DNA from: Aquisalimonas sp.
Lineage (GTDB): Bacteria; Pseudomonadota; Gammaproteobacteria; Nitrococcales; Aquisalimonadaceae
Direction of reading: 5' to 3'
Length of the DNA stretch: 6,619 nucleotides
NCBI GenBank assembly: GCA_007133445.1
Contig: SLMR01000232.1
Location: 1 to 6,619, forward strand
A model generated the notes under the pieces. It worked only from the letters and a program-made list of their open reading frames with translations, was not told the origin of the DNA and made no database searches. The position numbers and the translations under genes are program-made. Below, one piece after another: positions 1-5,623 of this stretch; the first letter of the stretch is position 1; each line of letters starts with the position of its first letter.

Positions 1-636
1 CTCGCCGGTCGGGATGCGACCACGCACTGGGCATACTGCGAGGCCCTGAGTCGCCATCATCCGGACGTGAACGTCCATCCGCGACAGGCCCTGGTCACCA
101 CGGGGGAGGGGCACCGCATCGTCATGGTGGGCGGCGGCTCCTCCTGGCAGGATCTCGGGCTCTACCTGATTGCCCGCCTCGCCGGCCTGGAGCGCGCCAT
201 CCAGGTTGCCAGGATCTACCTCATTGACTGGCATCACGTGGGCCAGCAACCCTATGCCGTCCTGACCTGCCACACGCAGACGGATGATCCCGTCATTGCC
301 CGCTGTCAGGCGTGGCTCGGCGAGCACTACGATGAGCCTCATCCGGTGCGGGGAATGACCGAACTCAGCGGTCTCTCGGACCGCTCCTTCAAGCGCCGTT
401 TCCAGAAGGCCACCGGCATGGCACCCATGGAGTACGTCCACGCCCTGCGCCTGGAGGAAGCGAAGCATTGCCTGGAAACCGATGATCTCTCCATCGAGGC
501 CGTCGCCGAGGCGGTCGGCTACGAGGACGCAGGCTTCTTCAGTCGCCTGTTCAAGCGGCAGGTCGGCATCACGCCGGCCCAGTACCGGCGCCGTTTCGGA
601 GCTCTCCGGCGGGTGCTTCCGACGTCAACGGGATGA
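1..636 (+). CDS. GlxA-family transcriptional regulator (DJ-1/PfpI-like + AraC HTH), 5'-truncated by window edge
   Basis: Frame 1 is open from base 1 to the TGA at 634-636, so this is the last 211 residues of a gene that starts outside the window. Full-length members are usually about 310-340 aa, so roughly a third is missing. Visible residues 1-90 are the end of the DJ-1/PfpI-like (class I amidotransferase-type) domain: 'ATTHW' near residue 6 and 'SSWQDLGLYLI' near 48 are typical GlxA-family signatures. Residues 116-199 are an AraC-type DNA-binding domain with two helix-turn-helix units, the first around 'LSDRSFKRRFQ' (125-135) and the second around 'AVAEAVGYED...FFSRLFKR', ending in the usual 'G(I)TPAQYRRRF'. 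The protein would be a cytoplasmic DNA-binding regulator; its target is unknown. The next genes are a degraded methyltransferase and an HxlR remnant, so the old neighbourhood gives no clear target. The family call is firm; the ligand and regulon cannot be read from the sequence. Confidence 0.9.
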   Translation, partial: LAGRDATTHWAYCEALSRHHPDVNVHPRQALVTTGEGHRIVMVGGGSSWQDLGLYLIARLAGLERAIQVARIYLIDWHHVGQQPYAVLTCHTQTDDPVIARCQAWLGEHYDEPHPVRGMTELSGLSDRSFKRRFQKATGMAPMEYVHALRLEEAKHCLETDDLSIEAVAEAVGYEDAGFFSRLFKRQVGITPAQYRRRFGALRRVLPTSTG

Positions 637-678
637 GAGCCGCACCCGAATTCATTGCTCGCCTCGCATCCGCGACCA

Positions 679-714
679 TTGCCGGGGGCGTGCGTTAGCC
701 AACGCCCCCGGCAA
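679..714. terminator. GC-rich hairpin between convergent gene ends (candidate bidirectional terminator)
   Basis: A perfect 13-bp inverted repeat (TTGCCGGGGGCGT at 679-691, its complement at 702-714) encloses a 10-base loop. It lies between the stop of the GlxA-like gene (636, +) and the stop of the methyltransferase remnant (731, -), where a shared terminator for convergent genes is expected. There is no T-run on either side, so it is not a textbook intrinsic terminator; the role is inferred from stem strength and position. Confidence 0.6.
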
Positions 715-730
715 CGGTCGGTCAGCGCCT

Positions 731-1173
731 TTACGCCCGGGTTGCGACCACTTCCAGGTACTCGGACTCGACGCGCGTGGTACCGTCACCCGCCGCGTCT
801 CCAGAGCGGAAACGCCATCGCCGAGGCGTTCACGGACGGGCTCCTCCTGGCCCCAAAGCAGGGGCGAGGGAACACCGGGCGGCGGCGAGACATGACCGCT
901 CACTGTCTTGAGCATCTGCCCGATGAAACCCTCGGGCGTCCAGTTGGCCAACGCGATCGTGCCGCCGGGACGGGTTACCCGCAACAGCTCCGCCGTCGCC
1001 TCTTAGGGCCGCGGCGCGAACATGATGCCGTACATGCTTACACAGAGATCGAACGCCGCATCACCATACGGCAGTGCCTCGGCGTCCCCTTCATCGAACC
1101 GGATCTCGAGTTCTTCGCGCCTGGCTCTCTCCCGGGCCTGCATAATCAGATTGCCGGCAAGGTCGATGCCGCG
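731..1173 (-). pseudogene. Degraded class I SAM-dependent methyltransferase
   Basis: Reading leftwards from about 1173, the minus strand encodes '[18 protein letters not shown]', then '[11 protein letters not shown]' and '[16 protein letters not shown]'. These are the beta2 acidic residue and the motif II/post-II regions of a Methyltransf_11/25-type enzyme. A TAA (1003-1005) then interrupts the frame. Past it the same frame resumes with 'EATAELLRVTRPGGTIALAN', followed by the family motif 'WTPEGFIGQM'. Around 785-795 the frame breaks: the other frame gives 'GDGTTRVESEYLEVVATRA' and a stop at 731-733, a normal C-terminus for this family. By comparison with relatives, about 50 residues are missing at that join. 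The N-terminus with the SAM-binding glycine loop (VLDVGCGTG-like, motif I) is absent: upstream of 'GID' the sequence becomes the opposite-strand HxlR remnant. With no motif I, an in-frame stop and an out-of-frame deletion, the gene is dead. The original substrate is unknown. Confidence 0.82.
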
Positions 1174-1548
1174 ACCGGCTCGCCGCTGCATCAACTGACC
1201 GAGGCCGGCGAGGATCTCCGCCCGGTGATCATGGCCATGGGCACCTGGGGGCAGCGCTGGCTCGAGGCGCAGCTGTCCCTGAAGAATCTCGATCCGTCCC
1301 TGCTGATGTGGGACATGCGGCGCAACCTCAACCCTGATCTCCTGCCCAGCAGGCGTGTGACGATTCAGTTTCTGTACCACGATGTCGCCGAATGGGACTC
1401 CAAACGGTGCGCAAGGCGCTCGATAATGGCAACCTCACGTTGACCGGCGATCGCGACAGGTCATGATCGAGAACGCGCCAACGTTCCTCGACCCCAGCGT
1501 TATGCGTACTCGGCGTTCAAGGGCGGGCAGAGGGGTCTGGAGTCCTGA
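1174..1548 (+). pseudogene. Degraded HxlR-family (winged-helix) transcriptional regulator
   Basis: Frame 1 from about 1177 reads '[18 protein letters not shown]', then '[20 protein letters not shown]' and '[17 protein letters not shown]'. This is the end of the wing and last helix of the HxlR DNA-binding domain plus the start of the C-terminal SCP2-like domain found in longer HxlR proteins. After 'QFLYHDVAE' (about 1390) the homology jumps to frame 3, '[20 protein letters not shown]' (1392-1451), consistent with an internal deletion of about 40 codons. It then moves to frame 2 ('QVMIENAPTFLDPS', about 1458-1499) and finally frame 1 ('YAYSAFKGGQRGLES', stop 1546-1548). The last two switches each fit loss of one base. 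The recognition helix, normally in the missing first ~90-100 residues, is gone. The remnant starts exactly where the opposite-strand methyltransferase remnant ends. Assignment of the first two blocks to HxlR is strong; the final ~30 residues are linked by frame logic and are less certain. Confidence 0.75.
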
Positions 1549-1566
1549 CGGCAATCCCGGTGCGGG

Positions 1567-2748
1567 TCAGTCCCCGTCCGTGCGCCCCCTGGCGGCGGAT
1601 CGCATCTGGCCGACCAGTCGGGGCAGCTTCCTGAACGGTACCGCCGGCGCCGTCAACTGGTCCACCGTTCCGGTCAGGTAGAGATCGGACTCGGGGGCGT
1701 AGAAGAGCCAGGAGCCGGAGGCCCCGGTGTGACCAATGAGCGTCGGAGAGGAGAGGAAAGGCCTCAGGAGACGTGGCGTCTGGAACCGCATCATGGCGAG
1801 CCCGTATTCGATAGGCCAGCCAGGCGCAGTGGGAATCAGGGAAAACCCCAGGGGGTTCCAGTGCTGCCACATCCGCTCTGCCGTGGCCGGGTCATGGAAC
1901 AGTTCCCCGGTGATCAGGGCGCGCAGGAACCGTAGCGTCTCCGCGGCCGTGCTGAAGAGATCCCGGAACGAGCGCAAGGCGAGCGGCCGCTCCAGCGGCG
2001 CGTCACCTGCCCAGAGCACCGCGGCCGGCGGCATGGATGTCTCGGGAGGTGTTCCCGGGTGCCAGGTCCGGGTCAGGTCAAGCGGCTCGTAGATGAGCGC
2101 CGCGAACGCTGCATGAATCGGTTGGCGGGTAACCGCCTCGATCACGGCGATCAGCAGCTGGAAGTTGGTATCCGAGTAGCGAACGGTGTGTCGGCGCCCG
2201 TCGAACGGCCGAGGTTCGAAGTGTGCCCCCTTCGTTTCCAGGGCCATGGCGATCACGTCGGTCGTGTTCCAGCTCAGGTCCCCGTCCTCGACAACGCGAT
2301 CCAGCAGCGCCTTCTTCCCCTTCGGCGCCTCCGAGAGGTACTCGGGAAGCCCGGAGGCATGCCCCAGGAGGTGACGCAGGGTGAGGTCGGCCGTACGGTC
2401 GATGCCCCGGCGTCGATGCAGGCCGCACACCATCTGACTGGGTAAGTGGTCTGTCAGCGGATCCTCGATGGCGAGCCGGCCCTGTTCCTGAAGACGCAAG
2501 ATCGCCGCACCGATGTAGAGCTTCGTGACACTCGCCAGGCAGTAAGGGGTCTGCGGCGTCATCGGCGCCCCGGACGGGGCTGCGGTGCCGGCCGCTCCGA
2601 TCCAGCGGTACGAACCATCTCCTGGTTCGACACCGAGGATGGCGTGCCGGACTCCTCGCAGAGCGGCCAGTTCGCGGACCGTGCGCTCCAGCAAGTCCTT
2701 GCTCGCCGGCGGAACGGCCCCGTGATGGATTGAGTCCACCATCATCAT
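1567..2748 (-). CDS. Serine hydrolase, beta-lactamase/DD-peptidase fold (PF00144-type), about 393 aa
   Basis: Intact gene ending in TGA at 1567-1569. With the first of three consecutive ATG codons (2748; also 2745 and 2742) it has 393 residues. The frame stays open further upstream, but that part overlaps the end of the preceding gene, so the short form is preferred. No good Shine-Dalgarno is visible, and which ATG is used is uncertain. Catalytic motifs are present: SxxK as S73-V-T-K76 in 'CLASVTKLYIG'; 'LLGHASGLPEY' near 128-137; the YxN-equivalent 'YSDTNFQLL' at Y191 (YSD rather than Y-A/S-N); and an HTG triad (340-342) in place of KTG. This matches the broad class C beta-lactamase/EstB-like family, which includes esterases, peptidases and amidases; the substrate cannot be told from sequence. 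No N-terminal hydrophobic segment is seen, so it is probably cytoplasmic, unlike true AmpC enzymes. It follows another serine hydrolase by 73 bases. A dyad sits 11 bases before the start. Confidence 0.88.
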   Translation of the reverse strand: MMMVDSIHHGAVPPASKDLLERTVRELAALRGVRHAILGVEPGDGSYRWIGAAGTAAPSGAPMTPQTPYCLASVTKLYIGAAILRLQEQGRLAIEDPLTDHLPSQMVCGLHRRRGIDRTADLTLRHLLGHASGLPEYLSEAPKGKKALLDRVVEDGDLSWNTTDVIAMALETKGAHFEPRPFDGRRHTVRYSDTNFQLLIAVIEAVTRQPIHAAFAALIYEPLDLTRTWHPGTPPETSMPPAAVLWAGDAPLERPLALRSFRDLFSTAAETLRFLRALITGELFHDPATAERMWQHWNPLGFSLIPTAPGWPIEYGLAMMRFQTPRLLRPFLSSPTLIGHTGASGSWLFYAPESDLYLTGTVDQLTAPAVPFRKLPRLVGQMRSAARGRTDGD

Positions 2749-2759
2749 TGCGCCCGCCC

Positions 2760-2780
2760 ATCGTGAACTGCCTTCACGAT
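2760..2780. promoter_or_regulatory. Perfect 8-bp dyad just upstream of the second serine hydrolase
   Basis: ATCGTGAA (2760-2767) and its exact complement TTCACGAT (2773-2780) flank a 5-base spacer, giving a 21-bp dyad whose near edge is 11 bases before the start codon at 2748. The size and symmetry fit an operator for a dimeric repressor. In the mRNA it would instead form a hairpin directly 5' of the initiation region. Which applies cannot be decided from the sequence, and no matching second copy was noticed in the window. Confidence 0.5.
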
Positions 2781-2821
2781 AATGTGACTCCCCGGACGCT
2801 CCGGTTCGGCAGCGTCGAACA

Positions 2822-4210
2822 TCACGGGGCCAGACGCGGCAGCCAGCGCCCGAACAGGTGAATGGCTCGCAAGCCGCCATCTCCGGCACGATCAAAGTAT
2901 CCGGTGACGCCCTGAACGGGAACGTCTGCAAACACGAACCGATCCGCACGCCCACGTACCAGTCCGGCACGCAGGGTCATGGATTGCGATTCCGGCACCT
3001 CATCGCCCTCCGCCATGAGTGCCAGCAGTTCGGGATCATTCTGCAGCGTGAGTTCCAGGTCGCCGGCCTCTGCAACGGCCACCTGGCACCGCATGCCGCG
3101 AGCGCCATAGTTCCCCGCATATTCCGCAAGCGTGCCGGGGGTTCCCAACCCAGGCTCAGGATCTTGCTCGATGATCCCTGTGCACGCCTCCAGCACGCGC
3201 CGCCGGGCCACGCGGTTGAACGCCAGGCCACCGGGACTGGCATTGGTCAGCAGCGCCAGCGCCCAGCCATGGTCGGGGAGGAATGACAGGCTCGCCTCCT
3301 GGCCATTCGTGCTGCCGTCATGGCCCACCAGACAATGGCCGCCGATGTCGCTCAGGAACCAGCTGATCCCCACTGCATCGCCGAACGCGCAGCCTGGAAC
3401 ATGCGCTGTGGGATCGTGCATTGCACGCAGCCTCGAGGTGCTCAGAGCCTTCGGTTCACGCGTGCAGTGCCGGTCGCCGGCATGGAGCCTCGCCCAGGCC
3501 AGCAGGTCGTTGATGCTGGTGACAATGCCGCCTGCCGGCGCGCCATTGCGGGGCATCGCCCAGGGCCTCGCGACCCGCACTGCATCGTCAGCCGCAGGCT
3601 TATGGCCGACAACGAATCGCCGCGTCATGATGTCGCCGGGAAAGAAGAACGACTCGTGCAAGCCCAGGGGCTGCAGTATCAGCCTGCGAATTGCGCCTTC
3701 ATAGCTTTCACCGGTGACGTTCTCGATGACCCGGCCGGCGAGGCAGAAAGCGGCGTTGTTATACGAGACCACCGCACCCGGGGGCGTGAGTTGCGCAAGC
3801 TCATTGAGGCGAGACACCAAGCCCGCCAGCGCATCATCGCCTTCGCCCGTATCCGGAAAGAAATCGCCCTCCCAGCCCGCCGTATGGTTCAGGATCTGCC
3901 GAAGCGTGACTCGGGCGGCCGCCGCCGCATCCGCCAGTTGCAGCTCCGGCACGTACCGGCGCACCGGTGCGTCCAGCTCGACGTCGCCTTCGGCTTCCAG
4001 CAGTACCAGCGCGGTGGCCGTAACGGTCTTGCAGATCGAACCCGCCTGAAACAGCGTGTGCCTATCGACCGGTAACGGGTTCTCGATGCTGGTCACACCG
4101 TGGCAGGCGTACGTCATCTTGCCGCGGTGCCATATGCCGGCGGCAACCCCGGGAATACCGTACTCGTTGGCGAGGTCGGCGATCAGGGGCTGCAGTTCAG
4201 GCTGGTTCAT
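2822..4210 (-). CDS. Serine hydrolase, beta-lactamase-related (PF00144-type) with C-terminal extension, 462 aa
   Basis: The ATG at 4210 gives 'MNQPELQPLIADLANEYGIP', a normal beginning for this family. A TTG ten codons earlier is possible but unneeded. No strong Shine-Dalgarno is seen. Residues ~1-350 form the hydrolase domain: SxxK as S58-I-C-K61 in 'AGSICKTVTA'; 'LRQILNHTAGWEGDF' near 103-117; YxN as Y150-N-N152 in 'VSYNNAAFCLAGRV'; 'GAPAGGIVTSINDLLAWARL' near 223-242; and H297-D-G in 'GHDGSTNGQ' at the KTG position. Residues ~360-462 look like the small beta-rich C-terminal domain of some family members ('LAEYAGNYGARG', then '...YFDRAGDG'). No signal peptide is seen, so it is probably cytoplasmic. 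Relatives act as esterases, D-aminopeptidases or other serine peptidases; which one this is cannot be said. It differs clearly from the following hydrolase (extra C-terminal domain, different motifs), so the pair is not a recent duplication. Confidence 0.9.
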   Translation of the reverse strand: MNQPELQPLIADLANEYGIPGVAAGIWHRGKMTYACHGVTSIENPLPVDRHTLFQAGSICKTVTATALVLLEAEGDVELDAPVRRYVPELQLADAAAAARVTLRQILNHTAGWEGDFFPDTGEGDDALAGLVSRLNELAQLTPPGAVVSYNNAAFCLAGRVIENVTGESYEGAIRRLILQPLGLHESFFFPGDIMTRRFVVGHKPAADDAVRVARPWAMPRNGAPAGGIVTSINDLLAWARLHAGDRHCTREPKALSTSRLRAMHDPTAHVPGCAFGDAVGISWFLSDIGGHCLVGHDGSTNGQEASLSFLPDHGWALALLTNASPGGLAFNRVARRRVLEACTGIIEQDPEPGLGTPGTLAEYAGNYGARGMRCQVAVAEAGDLELTLQNDPELLALMAEGDEVPESQSMTLRAGLVRGRADRFVFADVPVQGVTGYFDRAGDGGLRAIHLFGRWLPRLAP

Positions 4211-4279
4211 GGGTGGAGTCCGGTGTTGGCGAAAGACCAAGGGTGACTCAAGTATCGCTGATCCATCGAGCGAGCGATG

Positions 4280-5047
4280 TCAAAAGCGGTAGCCGACGCC
4301 AATCGTGGCGTGGTGCAGCCAGGCGAACGTGTAGACGCTGTCGTTATCGGCGCCGCCTTCCAGGGTGCGATAGCCGCCGAAGACCTGCCAGCCGTCAGGC
4401 AGCGAGTGACGCACCTGAAGGGCGAGGTCCAGGGCCCGCCCCTGTGGCGCGGCCGCGCCTTCGAGGTCCAGGACCAGCGACGTGCGGTCGGTCCAGTGAT
4501 AGGCGCCATACAGGTGCAGCAATGGCACGAAGCCCAGGTCCTCGTTCCGTGCGCGGGTATCGCCCTGGCGCAATTCGATGTGGGCATCCCTGACGAGCAG
4601 CGCGGCGCCCACGCCGAGGTCCCAGTCGTCATCGCGATGAAACGTCCAGCGATAGGTCAGCCGATAGGTGTTGAACTTGTAGCTGGCACGGGTCGGTTTA
4701 TTCGCCTCGAATGTTTCGCCGTCGAACTCCACGTCCCTGTCCAGGGTTCCGGTTCCTGTCTTCCTCACGGGCGCCAGGTTGAGCCGCACGCTGTGCCGCT
4801 CGTTGAAGTCATAGCCCAGGTAGAGACGAACATAGGGGTCGCCGCCGCTGCCGGCGAGGTCGCGAAGGTCAACGGTGGTGCCCGTGTCGGATGGAATGCG
4901 GGCGCGATTGCGGCTGAACCAGAGGCCGCCTGTCTCCAGCTCAGCCGTCCAGCCGGATGCATCAGGTTCCGACGCCTGCACCTGTTCACCTGCGGGCAAC
5001 GCCGTCAACATCAATATCAGGAAACCGTACTGATACGCCCTGAGCAT
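4280..5047 (-). CDS. Outer-membrane beta-barrel protein, 255 aa
   Basis: The start at 5047 (MLRAYQYGF) is supported by an AGGAG (5054-5058) six bases upstream and by the signal peptide it creates. Residues ~1-25 have a short basic start, a hydrophobic core 'FLILMLTALPAG' and a likely cleavage site after 'VQA'. The mature ~230 residues are rich in alternating polar/hydrophobic segments with aromatic ends ('PYVRLYLGYDF', 'SYKFNTYRLTYRWTF', 'FVPLLHLYGAYHWT', 'WQVFGGYRTLEGG'). The protein ends in 'HHATIGVGYRF', a classical C-terminal strand with terminal Phe recognised by the BAM complex. The size suggests about 8-12 strands. I do not recognise a named family and no function can be assigned; it could be a small channel or a structural barrel. 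It lies between a 64-residue membrane protein (88-base gap) and a serine hydrolase (69-base gap) on the same strand. Its leader contains several hairpins. Confidence 0.85.
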   Translation of the reverse strand: MLRAYQYGFLILMLTALPAGEQVQASEPDASGWTAELETGGLWFSRNRARIPSDTGTTVDLRDLAGSGGDPYVRLYLGYDFNERHSVRLNLAPVRKTGTGTLDRDVEFDGETFEANKPTRASYKFNTYRLTYRWTFHRDDDWDLGVGAALLVRDAHIELRQGDTRARNEDLGFVPLLHLYGAYHWTDRTSLVLDLEGAAAPQGRALDLALQVRHSLPDGWQVFGGYRTLEGGADNDSVYTFAWLHHATIGVGYRF

Positions 5048-5053
5048 CCTGAA

Positions 5054-5121
5054 CTCCTGTCTGACAGGGCCGGGCAGGAAACGGCCCGGCGCGGATGGCT
5101 GGTTCTCCGGTCGCCCGGAGA
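5054..5121 (-). promoter_or_regulatory. Structured leader of the beta-barrel gene: three hairpins, the last pairing into the RBS
   Basis: On the minus strand, in transcription order, there are three stems. The first (5121-5104) is a 7-bp stem, TCTCCGG, around a 4-base loop. The second (5090-5069) is a 7-bp GC stem, GCCGGGC, around 8 bases. The third (5068-5056) is CCTGT-CAG-ACAGG. The second and third abut without a gap. The third stem's 3' arm shares the AGG of the AGGAG ribosome-binding site (5058-5054), so folding would partly hide it. The first two could also act as weak terminators of the upstream 64-codon gene. Dyads are seen; function is inferred. Confidence 0.4.
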
Positions 5122-5135
5122 CCCACGTTGGCTGG

Positions 5136-5330
5136 CTAGTCGGGAACATCGGGCGGTGGACCTTTCTGCAGCAACAGCATCCCGGCGGCGCCCAGCGCTA
5201 TCCAGAGCGCCATGCTCCAGGCGCCGACGCGCTCCCACAGCGGTCCCATCATGACCAGCACAACCACCGACAGCGCCAGGCAGGCAAGGCCGGTCCAGTG
5301 CAGCAGCCGTTCCTTTCGGGTCTGGTCCAT
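5136..5330 (-). CDS. Small two-TM inner-membrane protein, 64 aa
   Basis: The ATG at 5330 gives 64 residues: a polar basic start (MDQTRKERLLHW), a first hydrophobic segment at ~11-29 (TGLACLALSVVVLVMMG), a short loop 'PLWERVG', a second at ~36-54 (AWSMALWIALGAAGMLLLQ), and a proline-rich polar tail 'KGPPPDVPD'. This is a helical hairpin with N- and C-termini most likely in the cytoplasm by the positive-inside rule. An AAGGGA lies about 11 bases upstream of the ATG; spacing is slightly long but acceptable. The frame is open further upstream, with an ATG at 5387 that would add a charged segment ('RRVNDILNRITT'), but no ribosome-binding site supports it. I do not recognise a family. It is first in the run of four minus-strand genes. 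The coding call rests on composition and position rather than homology. Confidence 0.65.
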   Translation of the reverse strand: MDQTRKERLLHWTGLACLALSVVVLVMMGPLWERVGAWSMALWIALGAAGMLLLQKGPPPDVPD

Positions 5331-5468
5331 GGTTATCTTTATCCCTTGCGTGGTGATCCGGTTGAGGATGTCATTGACGCGGCGCATTGTCGGCGGGGTC
5401 GCCGTGACAGTAGTCGCGCCCGGTGCCCGATCTGACGGCGCAACGGGGGCACCTGGTCCGAACCATTT

Positions 5469-5474
5469 ATTGTA
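5469..5474 (-). promoter_or_regulatory. Candidate -10 element (TACAAT) for the minus-strand gene run
   Basis: The minus strand carries TACAAT here, one base from the sigma70 consensus TATAAT, in an A/T-rich patch unusual for the region. It lies about 140 bases upstream of the 64-codon gene. No good -35 hexamer sits at 16-18 bp (TTGCTG is present but only 13 bp away), so an activator at the adjacent palindrome would be a natural explanation. Confidence 0.35.
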
Positions 5475-5496
5475 CCCTTCCGGGCAGCAGCAACCT

Positions 5497-5518
5497 CGCC
5501 TCGTTCGCGAATGAGGCG
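5497..5518. promoter_or_regulatory. 22-bp near-perfect palindrome, candidate operator
   Basis: The left half is CGCCTCGTTCG and the right half CGAATGAGGCG. They are exact complements except for one position (G opposite T), with no spacer. The site lies in the divergent intergenic region between the 64-codon gene (-) and the permease gene (+), directly upstream of the -35 position implied by the TACAAT at 5469-5474. A spacerless 22-bp palindrome fits a dimeric regulator site better than a terminator. The rest of the 293-base gap (5331-5623) shows no gene I can support. Confidence 0.45.
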
Positions 5519-5623
5519 CGCACCCGCCAAAGGATCGCAAGGTGCTCTCTGTTTAACGATTGGGCGGACGATCTGTCGCGCATCCTGGATGTGGCGCATA
5601 CCGCCGCCGGGGGCTGAGCCGCA

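Noticed and set aside
655..1443. A 262-codon open frame on the plus strand spanning both remnants.
   Set aside because: Its first two thirds are antisense to the methyltransferase remnant and have no protein-like pattern. Only the part after about 1177 shows homology (HxlR), so it is not one real gene or fusion.
2792..2804. Short hairpin CCGGA-CGC-TCCGG downstream of the 462-aa hydrolase.
   Set aside because: Only 5 bp of stem and no T-run; such stems are common by chance in G+C-rich DNA.
2749..2970. Upstream extension of the second serine hydrolase by 74 codons.
   Set aside because: It overlaps the end of the preceding gene in another frame, contains no family homology, and the conserved part begins after the ATG triplet at 2742-2748.
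1567..4210. Recent tandem duplication of the two serine hydrolases.
   Set aside because: The proteins differ throughout, including catalytic motif variants and the C-terminal domain; only the superfamily fold is shared.
4278..4283. Perfect TTGACA (-35 consensus) on the minus strand at the end of the beta-barrel gene.
   Set aside because: The best -10-like hexamer (GATACT) is 21 bp away, outside the normal 16-18 bp range, and TTGACA overlaps the stop codon of the beta-barrel gene. A promoter for the 462-aa hydrolase here is possible but not supported.
5423..5617. Short plus-strand frame (64 codons) ending just before the permease start.
   Set aside because: It runs across the candidate promoter and palindrome and shows no recognisable motif or supported start. 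It reads as chance open frame in G+C-rich DNA.
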